Source: Holophagales bacterium (lineage in GTDB: Bacteria > Acidobacteriota > Thermoanaerobaculia > Multivoradales > JAGPDF01). Taken from it: a stretch of DNA of 64,000 bases. Of this stretch, positions 25,307 through 34,616 are shown piece after piece. Position 1 is the stretch's first letter. Every line of letters starts with the position of its first letter. The stretch covers positions 1,519,501 to 1,583,500 of the forward strand of contig CP064972.1 in assembly GCA_016699405.1 (NCBI GenBank), in the 5' to 3' direction. The translations under genes and the position numbers were made by a program. The notes beneath the pieces are model-generated. The model saw only the letters and a list, made by a program, of their open reading frames with translations, searched no databases and had not been told where the DNA came from.

Positions 25307-26077
25307 TCAGTCCCGCGCCGCGAAAGCCGAGCGATGGAACGCCCAGGCGTTCTCGCCGAGTGCCGCGAGGACGGCACGGGTGTCGTGGCCGACCGAGGGC
25401 AGGGCGGTGAAGGTGTGGGCGATGCCGAGCCGGGTGAGGTGTCGTCCGAAGTCGCGATTGAGGGCGAAGGTGTCGTCGCGTTGCCCGACGACGATTCGCA
25501 CCGTCGTTCGTCCTCGGACGCGCGCGGCGTTGAGCTCGGCGGCGACCCACGGGCTTTCGGCGCGGAAGACCGACAGGTCGCCGCCGTAGACGGTGGCGAG
25601 AATCTGTCGGCGCTCTTCGGGGTTCGCCCGGGCGCGCGGGCCTTGGAAGTCGAGATCGAGCGGTCCGCCGGCCAGGATGGAGATGGCGCCGAACATCTCG
25701 GGGTGCTTCAGGCCGAGGCGCGCCGCCCCGTAGCCGCCCATGCTGAAGCCTTCGATGGCGCGCCCGGCGCGCGTGGAGAGCGTGCGGAAGCTCGCGTCGA
25801 CGTCGGGGACGATCTCGCGGACGAGGAGGGTCTCCATCGGCGCGGATCCGTCCGCGGCGTCGCACCACATGCTGGAGGCGAATCCGTTCGGGAAGACGAC
25901 CAGCATCGGCGGGATCTTCCCCGTCCGGATGGCGTCGTCGAAGTACGCGGCCAGAGGAGCGATCCCCTCGAGACCGCCTCCGCTGCCGTGCAGCCAGTAG
26001 AGCACCGGGAAGCGCTCGTCGGCGCCTTGTCCGTACCGCTCGGGCACGTCGACGTGAGAGCTGACGGCCGCCCTCAC
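25307..26077 (-). CDS. Putative esterase (esterase D / PF00756-like alpha/beta hydrolase)
   Basis: Encodes 256 residues from GTG at 26077; an in-frame stop lies a short way upstream, so little can be added. Family features are 'ERFPVLYWLHGSGGG' (oxyanion region), nucleophile elbow 'GFSMGGYGA', and a C-terminal histidine in 'LPSVGHDTRAVL'. It lacks a signal peptide. Compared with related esterases the N-terminal strands before 'DVPERYGQG' seem short, so the true start may be mis-set. Substrate unknown. It is 39 bases after pdxB on the same strand and the first chromosomal gene right of the island. Confidence 0.8.
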   Translation of the reverse strand: MRAAVSSHVDVPERYGQGADERFPVLYWLHGSGGGLEGIAPLAAYFDDAIRTGKIPPMLVVFPNGFASSMWCDAADGSAPMETLLVREIVPDVDASFRTLSTRAGRAIEGFSMGGYGAARLGLKHPEMFGAISILAGGPLDLDFQGPRARANPEERRQILATVYGGDLSVFRAESPWVAAELNAARVRGRTTVRIVVGQRDDTFALNRDFGRHLTRLGIAHTFTALPSVGHDTRAVLAALGENAWAFHRSAFAARD

Positions 26078-26116
26078 CGAGGCGCTGCCGACGGTCGACG
26101 GACGAACCGATCGACT

Positions 26117-27340
26117 TCAGGATCGCCGACCGCGCGACGCGACGTCGGAGGGGCGGTCGGGAGGCGAGGACTGCTCCACCGACCGCGCCGCGTTGGCGTC
26201 GCTCTCGGGGATCATCCCCAGCGCGGCGAGCGCCGCAGCGGCAACGGGACGTGCCGGCGCGAGGGCAACCTCCACGCCGATCGGCTCGCGAGGAGGCGTG
26301 CTGGCGGTGCGGTGGCGCTCGAACGCGGCTCCCCGCTCGCCGGGCGGCAGGCCGGCGATCCGCCGCAGCGCTGCGTCGTCGGCGGCGAGGGAATGGAAGG
26401 GTGCGAGGGCGGCGACCACGATCGCCTCGTCGGAGAGGCCATTGGTCTGGATCTCCAGGCGGTGCGGCTCCGGCGGAGCGAGCACGGCGGCGGATGGCCA
26501 CGCCGGCGTGAGATGGAGCGCCGCGCAGGTCGCCTCGTACACGGTCCGGCTGGCGGCGATCTTGCCGTCGAGGGAGCTCCCGGCGAGGTGCGGGGTGGCG
26601 AGCGCCGCCGCCGTGACGCTCTCGGTGGCGACCTCGGGCTCGCCTTCGAACACGTCGAGCAGCGCGACGATCCGGCCCCTCTCGGCGAGCAGGGCGGCCG
26701 AGTCGACGACCGAGCCGCGGGCGCAGTTGACGAGCAGCGCACCGTTGCCCAGGGTGGCGAGCTCGCGGCCCCCGATCAGGTGCCAGGTCGGATCGCTGCC
26801 ACCGCGGGTCAGCGGCACGTGGAGCGTGAGCAGGTCGACACGCGACAGGAGCTCGCGAAGGGGCAGGAAGCCGGCGGCTCCCTCGGCTCGCGCTCGCGGC
26901 GGGTCGCAGAGCAGCACCTCGCCGCCGAAGGCCCGTGCGAATGCGGCGACGCGCCGCCCGACGTGGCCGACGCCGACCACGCCGACGCGTCGGCGAGAGA
27001 GCGGCACGCCGTCGCGCAGCGCCTGCGCCGTCAGCGCCGCTGCCCACCAGCGTTGGACCGCACCGGCGTTGCTTCCCGGTGCTGCGGCCCAGGCGATGCC
27101 GCGCCGTTCGATTGACGCGATGTCGAGGTGGTCGACGCCGCTGGTGACGGTGCCGACGAAACGGAGGTCGCACGCCGCGAGCAGCTCCGCGTCGACGCGC
27201 ACGGTGCTCCGCACCCAGAGGGCGTCGGCGCCGACCAGCGCTTCCGGGGCGATGGCGGATCCGGGAAGCGCCACGACCTCGCCGTGCGCGGACAGGGCCT
27301 CCACGGCGAACGGAATCTGGGAATCGACGACGAATCGCAT
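26117..27340 (-). CDS. pdxB: Erythronate-4-phosphate dehydrogenase
   Basis: Encodes 407 residues. The start matches PdxB ('MRFVVDSQIPFAVEALSAHG', 'ADALWVRSTVRVDAELL', 'VGTVTSGVDHLD'), followed by the NAD-binding motif 'GVVGVGHVGRRVAAFA', 'LLTLHVPLT', 'LVNCARGSVVD' and 'ATPHLAGSSLDGK'. PdxB oxidises 4-phospho-D-erythronate in the DXP-dependent route to pyridoxal phosphate. Other pdx genes are not in the window. The C-terminal 130 residues are long and alanine-rich, somewhat beyond the usual length. A broader D-2-hydroxyacid dehydrogenase assignment would be the fallback, but the N-terminal pattern favours PdxB. Confidence 0.85.
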   Translation of the reverse strand: MRFVVDSQIPFAVEALSAHGEVVALPGSAIAPEALVGADALWVRSTVRVDAELLAACDLRFVGTVTSGVDHLDIASIERRGIAWAAAPGSNAGAVQRWWAAALTAQALRDGVPLSRRRVGVVGVGHVGRRVAAFARAFGGEVLLCDPPRARAEGAAGFLPLRELLSRVDLLTLHVPLTRGGSDPTWHLIGGRELATLGNGALLVNCARGSVVDSAALLAERGRIVALLDVFEGEPEVATESVTAAALATPHLAGSSLDGKIAASRTVYEATCAALHLTPAWPSAAVLAPPEPHRLEIQTNGLSDEAIVVAALAPFHSLAADDAALRRIAGLPPGERGAAFERHRTASTPPREPIGVEVALAPARPVAAAALAALGMIPESDANAARSVEQSSPPDRPSDVASRGRRS

Positions 27341-27363
27341 GCGAGCGGTCTCTCTGGCCTACC

Positions 27364-27747
27364 TTATGACAGCGACTTGCCCGAGGCGGAGAGCCGGGCG
27401 AGCAGCGCCGTGCCGCCGTCGAACCGCCAGCTCGTCGCGTGCGAGGCGCGCGCGTGCCACGGGTAGCCGGCATCCTCGGCCAGCCGCGCAACGTGATCGA
27501 AGCCGCCGCTCCAACGCGACGGCCCGTCGGCCTCCCGCAAGGCCACGATGTCGGCTTTCGTCGCGCATGGCAGGCGGGCGATCGAGTCGAGGTTGCGCTC
27601 GAAGGTCGCGCGACCGAGGAGAGGCTGATCGAAGGCGACGCGTCGTGCATGCGCCACATTGAGCGACGTGAGCAGGAGCCCGGCCAGGGCCAGGGGGTGA
27701 ACGGTGCGAACCCGGTGGCGCGAGGGATGACGGCGGGGGGCGCGCAT
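27364..27747 (-). pseudogene. Truncated endonuclease/exonuclease/phosphatase-family protein
   Basis: Starts at ATG 27747 with a basic leader and hydrophobic signal ('HPLALAGLLLTSLNVAHA'), then enters the EEP fold: 'LPCATKADIVALREADG', 'GGFDHVARLAEDAGYP', 'GGTALLARL'. A stop follows at residue 128, although EEP proteins normally continue for another 130-150 residues with the catalytic histidine and aspartates. The expected QE near 'VALREAD' reads RE. The C-terminal half is missing, with pdxB beginning 23 bases later, so this looks like a deletion remnant. A small intact secreted protein cannot be excluded. Confidence 0.6.
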
Positions 27748-28023
27748 GCAATCCGCAAACGGTGCTTTCACAAGGCGGGAAGCGGAGTGGTCCCGACCGC
27801 GACGCTCCGAACGCCACCGTCGGAACCCCTGCCGGCACGGGGCCGCCAAGTTGATGGGCGGGCGACGAGAAGGAACTGCGATGCGACGAACAGCGAGTGA
27901 GCGTTTGCCGCCCTCCGGTGGCGAAAACGGGGGTCCGTACGCCGGCATGTGAGTTGCTCTTTCGTCACTGCCGCGCGAGCTCGCGCTCGTGCGCAGAGAT
28001 GCGGGCGACTCGAGGAGGGAATC

Positions 28024-29976
28024 ATGATCGTGCAGAGTAGGAAGGCGACGTCGTCGTTTGTCAGCAAGAGCGCGCTCTCGCAGCGCCGGTGGACCGGATG
28101 GCTTCCGGTTCTCTGTCTCGGAGTCGCCGCCGTTCTCGGCAGCACAGCAAGCGTCGAGGCGACCGCCGCGTTCCCCGACGCGACCTTCGAGCTGGTGGGC
28201 ACCATGGCCCAGGCGGAGGCCCCGCTGGCCTTCGCGATCGCCGAAGCTCCGGTGGACGGCAGCTCGCTCGTCGTCGGCGGCTCGACGCTCGGCGGGACCT
28301 GGCTTCGCTCGGTTCGTCGCTACTCGCTGGTCGACGGAAGCTGGCAAGTCCTCGAGAATGTGCTTCCTTACCCTTGGTACAACAACGAGCGGCACGGTGC
28401 GGCGCTGGCTTCCAACGGGCTGGTCTATGTCGGTCCTGGCGATGGACCCGGAGGATGGGGACAGCACGACCGCATCATCGAGCTGGACGTCACCGCCGGA
28501 ACCGCGCGCGAGCGGGCGCCGATCGTCTCGGCGGGAGCCCGCATCTGGGGCGTGGCGCTCGCCGCAGCGCCGGCGTCGCGCGGCGGGGTCTACCTGATCG
28601 GCGGTTGGAACGGCGGTGGGATCTCGGATGTGCGTCACTACGACCCGGCAACCGATCAGACGCGGTGGGTCGGCCACCTCGCCGTTCCACGGACGGTGGG
28701 CGTTCGCGTCAGTCACGCGAACGGCCGCGTCTACCTCTTCGGCGGCAACACCTTCGGCACCATGTCGATCGTGGAGGTCCTCGACACGAACACCGAAACG
28801 ATTCGCACCATTGCCAACCCCGGTGGATTCCAGTTCATCCACGGCACGCTCGGCTGGGTCGGCGCCGACGGGTTCATCTACCTGTGGAATCCGATCGGCA
28901 GCTTCATGGGGGCGAGCTCGGATCGCATCATCCGCTTCGACCCCGCCACCGAGACGTTCGAGAACCTGGGTGACTCGCCGATGCCGACGGCAATCCCGAT
29001 GTCTGCCTTTGCGGACCTCGAGGGCGGGCGGACTCTCTACTTCGGCTTCGCTCGCCCCGGCTATGTCTGGGGCGCCTCCGGGACGATTGTCGGCGAGGTC
29101 TGGCAGTTGACGCCGATGACGTCGAACGAAGATCCGGTGGCCGACGCCGGGGTGGACCAGCAATTGACGGCTGACGCCGCCTGCCGCACGACGGCTCACC
29201 TCGACGGCTCGGCGTCCTTCGACCCGGACGGCGACGCGCTCGCCTTCCGCTGGACGACGCCGGCCGGCTCGTTCGAGTCGGCAGCGGTCGACGTCGTCCT
29301 CGCTCTCGGCGACCATGGGATGCAACTTCAGGTCACCGACGGCAAGGGAGGGTCGGACACCGACGAGGTGACCGTTCGCGTCGTCGACGGAACCGGCCCG
29401 ACGGTCGAGTTGATCGGACCGATGCTCCAGCAGGTCGAGTGCGGTCAGACGTACGTCGAGGCGGGAGCCGCGGCTCGCGACAACTGCGATGCCAGTCCGA
29501 CGCTCGCCGCGACCGGCACCGTGTCGAGCAGCGTCCCGGGAAACTACGAGATCCGCTATGTGGCGAGCGACGCCAGCGCGAACCTCTCGGCGACCGCGGT
29601 GCGCACCGTTGCGGTCGTCGATTCGGTGGCGCCCACGACGCCGGCGGTAAGCGCCAACCCCACCCTGCTCTGGCCGCCGAATCACCGGATGGTGGCAGTG
29701 AGCGTCGTCGCGTCGAGCACCGACCGCTGCACGCCGACGCCAGCTTGCGCGATCACCGCGGTGACCAGCAGCGAGAGCGTCAACGGGGGTGGTGATGGCG
29801 ACACCGCTCCCGACTGGCAGGTCGTCAGTGCGTCGCAGGTTCTCCTGCGTGCCGAGCGTTCGGGTGGCGGACCGGGCCGGGTCTACACCGTGACCGTGGC
29901 CTGTGCCGACGCGAGCGGCAACCGCAGCGTCGGTTCCGCGACGGTGAGAGTGCCGCTGAACCAGTCCGGTCGCTGA
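28024..29976 (+). CDS. Secreted kelch-repeat protein with PKD and Ig-like C-terminal domains
   Basis: Encodes 650 residues from ATG at 28024, preceded by GAGGAGGG. A long signal peptide ends near 'LGSTASVEATAA'. Residues about 55-370 form a kelch-like propeller ('VYLIGGWNGGGISDVRHYDP', 'GRVYLFGGNTFGTMSIVEVL'). A PKD-like domain follows ('NEDPVADAGVDQQLTAD', 'LDGSASFDPDGDALAFRW'), then a DUF5011/HYR-type Ig fold ('VECGQTYVEAGAAARDNC', 'YEIRYVASDASANLS'), and a last beta domain ('LLWPPNHRMVAVSVVASS'). The mix is typical of extracellular or surface proteins that bind glycans or other proteins. No enzyme motif is seen. Confidence 0.85.
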   Translation: MIVQSRKATSSFVSKSALSQRRWTGWLPVLCLGVAAVLGSTASVEATAAFPDATFELVGTMAQAEAPLAFAIAEAPVDGSSLVVGGSTLGGTWLRSVRRYSLVDGSWQVLENVLPYPWYNNERHGAALASNGLVYVGPGDGPGGWGQHDRIIELDVTAGTARERAPIVSAGARIWGVALAAAPASRGGVYLIGGWNGGGISDVRHYDPATDQTRWVGHLAVPRTVGVRVSHANGRVYLFGGNTFGTMSIVEVLDTNTETIRTIANPGGFQFIHGTLGWVGADGFIYLWNPIGSFMGASSDRIIRFDPATETFENLGDSPMPTAIPMSAFADLEGGRTLYFGFARPGYVWGASGTIVGEVWQLTPMTSNEDPVADAGVDQQLTADAACRTTAHLDGSASFDPDGDALAFRWTTPAGSFESAAVDVVLALGDHGMQLQVTDGKGGSDTDEVTVRVVDGTGPTVELIGPMLQQVECGQTYVEAGAAARDNCDASPTLAATGTVSSSVPGNYEIRYVASDASANLSATAVRTVAVVDSVAPTTPAVSANPTLLWPPNHRMVAVSVVASSTDRCTPTPACAITAVTSSESVNGGGDGDTAPDWQVVSASQVLLRAERSGGGPGRVYTVTVACADASGNRSVGSATVRVPLNQSGR

Positions 29977-29995
29977 GGAGGGCGGGTCCGCTCGT

Positions 29996-30057
29996 GAGGA
30001 GAGGACGTCCGGCTTGTCGGCAGCCCCGGCCGCCGACGAGCCGGGCGGTCTCTCCTC
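29996..30057. terminator. Bidirectional terminator between convergent genes
   Basis: The inner stem CCGGCTTGTCGGC (30009-30021) pairs with GCCGACGAGCCGG (30032-30044) with only one T-G pair, around a ten-base loop. An outer stem GAGGAGAG (29996-30003) pairs with CTCTCCTC (30050-30057). It lies 20 bases after the kelch gene and is equally usable by the leftward methyltransferase operon, which converges on it. Confidence 0.6.
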
Positions 30058-30206
30058 CGGTGGCACCGCGACCGCACACACGCCGCGAGGGGGTCTTTGA
30101 TCCTTCCCCGGCGCCTCGTCTGGAGAGGCTGGTGGGGCCGAGGCCGAGCCGGCGCCCCGTCGGGCCTCCGGCGCTACGTCGAAGGACTCGTCGCCTGGGG
30201 ATGCCG

Positions 30207-30869
30207 TCAGCCCTTCCAGGCGAGTCCGAGCAGGGCGTCGCCGACCCAGGGGACGGTGACGAAGCGGCGGAGCCGGGCGAGCGGGCGCAGGATGGGCGTC
30301 GATTCGCCGACGGAGTGGAAGTTGAAGAACGTCTCGACGCGGATGTCGGAGAACCCCGCGCTGCGCAAGGCGCCAGCGAGTGCGGGGCGCGAGAAGAGAT
30401 GGCGGTGCGTCGGGTCCTGGTACCAGGACCACCGGCGACCGAGCAGGGGGCGCGCGAGGCTGTGGGCGTTGAGCGTGATGGTGAGCAGGACGCCACCCGG
30501 GCAGAGGACGCGATGGCATTCGGCCAGTGCGGCTCCTGGATCCGAGACGTGCTCGATCACGTCACAGAAGGCGATGGCTTCGAAGGAGCCGTCGGCGAGC
30601 GGAAGTCGTTGCGCGTCGGCACAGAGGAGGCGCCGCGGCGTGCGTTGACGCGCACAGGCGACGAGAGCGTGCTCGATCCCCCAGGTGGCGATGCCGCGAC
30701 CGGCGAGCTCGTCGACGAGCAAGCCGACGCCGGCGCCGAGGTCGAGCGCACGCGGTGCCGCCGGCGCTTCGGCCAGGAGGCGATCGGCCACGGCGCGCAG
30801 GTAGCCGACCTTGCCGGCATGGAGCCGGAAGTAGTCGCGCGCGAAGTAGCCGGGCTCGTAGCCGCTCAT
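30207..30869 (-). CDS. Class I SAM-dependent methyltransferase
   Basis: Encodes 220 residues from ATG at 30869, which overlaps the stop of the glycosyltransferase upstream as ATGA. SAM-binding motif I is 'ALDLGAGVGLLVDELAGRG', followed by 'IATWGIEH', 'LCADAQRLPLADGSFEAIAF' and 'VIEHVSDPGAALAECHRVL', the methyltransf_11 pattern. A hydrophobic C-terminus is seen. As last gene of a GT2-GT4-methyltransferase operon it probably modifies the glycan or polyprenyl-linked product of those enzymes; the actual substrate is unknown. Confidence 0.88.
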   Translation of the reverse strand: MSGYEPGYFARDYFRLHAGKVGYLRAVADRLLAEAPAAPRALDLGAGVGLLVDELAGRGIATWGIEHALVACARQRTPRRLLCADAQRLPLADGSFEAIAFCDVIEHVSDPGAALAECHRVLCPGGVLLTITLNAHSLARPLLGRRWSWYQDPTHRHLFSRPALAGALRSAGFSDIRVETFFNFHSVGESTPILRPLARLRRFVTVPWVGDALLGLAWKG

Positions 30870-32089
30870 CGCGGTCGCTCTCGGGCGGCGCCTCCGGCCT
30901 GCCGAGGGGCAGCGCGGCGGGCGGCGAGGTGGCGCAAGAGCCGCTCGTAGGCGGTGGCCAGCGCCGGCCAGTCGAAGTCCCCCGCCCGACGGCGGGCGGC
31001 GCGGGCGAGCGTCCGGCGTCGCACCTCGTCCCCGAGCAGGGAGGCGATCGCCGTGGCGAACGCCTCGGCGGTCGGCTCGCAGGCGAGGCCTTCGATCCCG
31101 TCGCGCACCAGCTCGCCGACGGCGCTCTCCGTCGAGCGCGCGAAGACGACGGGAGCTCCCGCCGCCATCGCCTCGAGCGGGACGATCCCGAACCCTTCGC
31201 GCAGCGACGGCTGCACCACCAGCCGCGCTCCGGCGAGACCGCGCCAGACGTCCTCGAGGTGCGGCACCTGCCCGTGGAACTGCACCCGGGGGGCGACGCC
31301 GAGCTCGTCGGCGAGCGCGACGAGCCGTGCCCGCTCCGGTCCGTCGCCGTAAATCGCGAGCAACGGGCCGTGCGGGACGAACGGTGCGAGCCGCGGCAGC
31401 GCCGCCAGCAGGAGGTCGACCCGCTTGTGGGCGAGCAGGCGTCCGGCGAAAACGAGCGGCGGACCGGGTGGCGCACCCGCGGTGGCGACGGCGAACCGCT
31501 CGAGGTCGAGGCCGCACGGCGTCAGGGCGACGTCGTCGCGCCGTCGCAAGAGGGCGAGCCGCCCGCGGCCGAGCTCGCTGGTGGCCGCGACGCGTGTGCC
31601 GAGGCGCGCGGCAGCGGACTCGAAGGTGCGATAGAGCGGTGCGAGGAGCGGACCGACGTAGTCTCGCCAGTAGGCCCCCCAGACTTCGTACCAGACGACG
31701 AGCAGCGGCACGCCGGAGGCGCGGCAGCGCAGAGAGACTCCTGGCAGGTGGGCGAAGGGCATGTTCGCCGTCTCGACGACGTCGAAGTCGCGCACCGAGA
31801 GGCGCGCTGCGCGCAACGCGTAGTCGAGGGCGCGGCGGTTGCTGCGCCGGCCCCCGAGGTTGTAGAGCCCGCGAGGCTCGCCGAGCGAGAGCCGGGTGAC
31901 GCCGGTCGGGGCCGGGCCGTCGCTCGCGCCGAAGCCGGCCAGCACGACCTCGACCCCACGTCGCGCCAGGGCGGCGGCGAGCTCGGCGTTGCGGCTCTCG
32001 ATGCCGCCCGCGTAGTCGGGGGCGAGCGTCTCGTAGAGCAGCAGCAGCCGCAGTGGGCGATCGACGGCCGGTGGCGAGAAAGCGGTCAC
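30866..32089 (-). CDS. Glycosyltransferase family 4
   Basis: Encodes 407 residues from GTG at 32089, overlapping the GT2 stop as GTGA. GT-B fold hallmarks are 'YETLAPDYAGGIESRNAEL' near the N-terminus, 'PPLVFAGRLLAHKRVDLLL' at the domain junction, 'LLAIYGDGPERARL', and the nucleotide-sugar motif 'EGFGIVPLEAMAAGAPVVF'. Retaining GT4 enzymes transfer sugars in lipopolysaccharide, capsule or glycolipid synthesis. The operon with a GT2 enzyme and a methyltransferase suggests a cell-envelope glycan. Confidence 0.9.
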   Translation of the reverse strand: MTAFSPPAVDRPLRLLLLYETLAPDYAGGIESRNAELAAALARRGVEVVLAGFGASDGPAPTGVTRLSLGEPRGLYNLGGRRSNRRALDYALRAARLSVRDFDVVETANMPFAHLPGVSLRCRASGVPLLVVWYEVWGAYWRDYVGPLLAPLYRTFESAAARLGTRVAATSELGRGRLALLRRRDDVALTPCGLDLERFAVATAGAPPGPPLVFAGRLLAHKRVDLLLAALPRLAPFVPHGPLLAIYGDGPERARLVALADELGVAPRVQFHGQVPHLEDVWRGLAGARLVVQPSLREGFGIVPLEAMAAGAPVVFARSTESAVGELVRDGIEGLACEPTAEAFATAIASLLGDEVRRRTLARAARRRAGDFDWPALATAYERLLRHLAARRAAPRQAGGAARERPR

Positions 32090-33003
32090 CGTCCGGCGAT
32101 CAGCGCGGCAAGCTCGTCGGCGCGACGGTTGACCGAGGAGAGGATGACTCCGCAGGAGAACGACAGCGCGGCGAGCACGAAGAGCGCGGCGGCGAGAACG
32201 GCGAGGGGCAGTCGGTGGACCAGCCCGGTTTCGGCGAAGTCCACCAGGACCGGCCAGCCGCACAACAGAGCGCTCGCCGAGAAGAGCGTGGCGAGCGCGC
32301 CGAAGCAGGTCAGCGGCCGGTAGTCGCGGAAGTAGGTGAGCAGGGCGAGCAGGATGCGCGAGCCGTCGCGCCAAGTCTCGAGCTTGCTCGTGCTGCCCGC
32401 GCCGCGCGGCCGGTAGTCGACGGGGATCTCGGCGATCGTGAGCCCCCGCCTGGCCGCCTGCAGGGTGAGCTCGGCCTCGATCTCGAAGCCGGTGGCGAGC
32501 AGCGGCGCGGTGCGCAGGAAGCGGCGCGAAAGGAGGCGATAGCCGGAGAAGAGGTCGCCCGTTCGCACCCCGAAGAGCAGGCGGACGAGCGCGATGAAGA
32601 GCCGGTTGCCGACCGAATGCCCGGCGGGGAAGGCCCCGTCGGCGGCCTGCTGGAGGCGCGTGCCGACGACCTGATCGGCGCCGTCGAGGCCTGCGGCGAC
32701 GAGCGCCGGAGCTGCGTCGGCCGGGTAGGTGTCGTCGCCGTCCACCATCAAGACGAAGTCCGCCTCGGTGGCGGCACGAAATCCCGCCAGGACGGCATTT
32801 CCCTTGCCGGGGTTCGGCTCGCGAATCACCCGGGCACCGGCTTGCCGCGCCGCCTCGGCGGTGCCGTCGCGCGAGCCGTTGTCGACCACCAGCACCTCGG
32901 CGAGGGGTAGCGCGGCGCGAAAGTCCCGGACCACTTTGGCGATGTGGGAGACCTCGTCGTGGCAGGGAATCACCACGACGACCCGCGCCGTCTGGGCTGC
33001 CAT
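32086..33003 (-). CDS. Glycosyltransferase family 2 with C-terminal membrane helices (DPM1/DPG-synthase-like)
   Basis: Encodes 305 residues from ATG 33003, which has a GGAGAG site just upstream; an in-frame ATG at 33042 would add 13 residues. GT-A motifs are 'VVVVIPCHDEVSHIAKVV', 'VLVVDNGSRDGTAE', 'GKGNAVLAGF', 'DFVLMVDGDDTYP' and 'DLFSGYRLLSRRFL'. Two hydrophobic segments at the C-terminus anchor it in the membrane, as in enzymes that load a sugar onto polyprenyl phosphate. It heads a three-gene operon. The 170-base gap upstream separates it from the divergent radical SAM genes. Confidence 0.88.
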   Translation of the reverse strand: MAAQTARVVVVIPCHDEVSHIAKVVRDFRAALPLAEVLVVDNGSRDGTAEAARQAGARVIREPNPGKGNAVLAGFRAATEADFVLMVDGDDTYPADAAPALVAAGLDGADQVVGTRLQQAADGAFPAGHSVGNRLFIALVRLLFGVRTGDLFSGYRLLSRRFLRTAPLLATGFEIEAELTLQAARRGLTIAEIPVDYRPRGAGSTSKLETWRDGSRILLALLTYFRDYRPLTCFGALATLFSASALLCGWPVLVDFAETGLVHRLPLAVLAAALFVLAALSFSCGVILSSVNRRADELAALIAGR

Positions 33004-33173
33004 CCGCTCTCCGGTCTGCTGCCGCGGCTCGAATTCGGACATCGACCGGACTCTAGCAGCGCACCCCGGCGACCTCGCGCGAGGCCCGCCCGTTGGGGCG
33101 GGGGCGCCGGACGACGACCCGCCTAGAGTCGGACGACTCAGGCCGCGAAGGTGCCACCCGCGGGGAGGGGCGA

Positions 33174-34598
33174 TTGCGAATCCTCTTGGTCAAGCCGAGC
33201 CCACGACTCGCGACGATTCGCGGGCTGCAGGCGTTCCAGCGCCTCGAGCCGCTCGAGCTCGGCTACCTCGCGGCGGCCGCGGGGCCCGGCCACGAGATCC
33301 GGGTGCTCGACCTGCGCCTCGCCTGGTTTCCCGCGCGCGCCTTCGCCCGGAGCCTGGCGCGATTCCGGCCCGAGCTCGTCGGCTTCACCGGGTACACGCA
33401 CGAGGCGACGGCGGTGCTGCAGCTCGCACGCCAGGCCCGCTCCGCCCTGCCCGCGGCGCGCATCGTCGTCGGTGGGCATCACGCGACGGTGGCGCCGGAG
33501 GACTTCGACGACCCGGCGTTCGATGCGGTGGTGCGCGGCGAAGGGTGCGCGCCGTTTCGCGCCCTGGTCGACCGCGCGGTACGCGGCGAGGGGTTCGAAG
33601 GGATCGCCCAGGTTCGCGTCCCGGGCACGCCGGTGCCGCCCGGCGAGGGCTGGCCGCGCTATCCCGACCCCGCCACGCTGCCGGCGCCACGCCGTGATCT
33701 CTGGTCGCCGAGCGACTACCGGTCGGTCTGGTTGGCCGAGGGGGTTCAGGCCTGGCAGCCGCTCTTTCCACGCGTGGCGACGGTGCGGACGTCGTACGGC
33801 TGCCGGATGCAGTGCAGCTTCTGCATCGTGCCGCAGCTCTCGGGCGGCGTGCACACGCCGCGGCCGGTCGACGCGGTGGCCGACGAGATCGCCGCCCTGG
33901 CCGCCGACCACGTCTACTTCGTCGACGACGAGAACTTCCTCGACGAAGCGCACGGCTTCGCCCTCGCCGAGGCGCTCGCGGAACGCGGGGTGCGCAAGCG
34001 CTATTTCGCCTGGACGCGGGCGACGACGGTGCTCCGCTCTCCCGAGCTGCTGCGGCGCTGGCGCGAGATCGGGCTCGACGCCGCCTTCCTCGGTTTCGAG
34101 TTCACGCGCGACGAGGAATTGCGCGACGCCCGCAAGGGCGCGACGGTGGCCGCCAACGAACGGGCGCTCGACACGCTGCGCGCCATGGGCGTCGCCGTGC
34201 ACGCGGCGTTCATGATCCGGCCCGAGACGACCGAGCGCGAGCTCGACCGACTGCTCGCCTACGTGCGCAATCTGCCGCCGGTGCAGTCGAGCTTCACCGT
34301 CTGCACGCCGTCGCCGGGCACCACGGACTATGCGGCGCTCGCCGAACGCTTCTGGATCGACGAGCCGCGCGACCTGCACGACTGCATGCATCCGCTGACG
34401 CGCACGGCCCTCCCGTTGCCGGAGTTCAGCCGGCGCTACGCCGAGCTCGCCGCCGAGGGGACGGCGCGCACGCCGATGCGCCTCGAGCGGCGGCCGATCC
34501 GTCCGACCGACGCGCTGCGCGTCGTTCGCGCCGAACGCGCCTATCTGAAGAGCTATCGGCATCTCTTCCTCGACTACCCACCGGCGTTGTGGGCCTGA
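33174..34598 (+). CDS. Radical SAM protein with N-terminal B12-binding-like domain (I)
   Basis: Encodes 474 residues from TTG at 33174, chosen for the GGGGAGGGG just upstream. The N-terminal Rossmann-like half ('RILLVKPSPRLATIRGLQAF', 'ELVGFTGYTHEATAVLQLA', 'RIVVGGHHATVAPEDF') resembles a cobalamin-binding domain, without the classic DxHxxG triplet. The radical SAM cluster motif is CX3CX2C in 'SYGCRMQCSFC'. The C-terminal part is unassigned. Substrate unknown. It is followed after 18 bases by a second radical SAM gene, suggesting consecutive or paired reactions, perhaps on a lipid or glycan linked to the divergent glycosyltransferase operon. Confidence 0.85.
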   Translation: MRILLVKPSPRLATIRGLQAFQRLEPLELGYLAAAAGPGHEIRVLDLRLAWFPARAFARSLARFRPELVGFTGYTHEATAVLQLARQARSALPAARIVVGGHHATVAPEDFDDPAFDAVVRGEGCAPFRALVDRAVRGEGFEGIAQVRVPGTPVPPGEGWPRYPDPATLPAPRRDLWSPSDYRSVWLAEGVQAWQPLFPRVATVRTSYGCRMQCSFCIVPQLSGGVHTPRPVDAVADEIAALAADHVYFVDDENFLDEAHGFALAEALAERGVRKRYFAWTRATTVLRSPELLRRWREIGLDAAFLGFEFTRDEELRDARKGATVAANERALDTLRAMGVAVHAAFMIRPETTERELDRLLAYVRNLPPVQSSFTVCTPSPGTTDYAALAERFWIDEPRDLHDCMHPLTRTALPLPEFSRRYAELAAEGTARTPMRLERRPIRPTDALRVVRAERAYLKSYRHLFLDYPPALWA

Positions 34599-34616
34599 GA
34601 GCGGAGCTTCACGACC

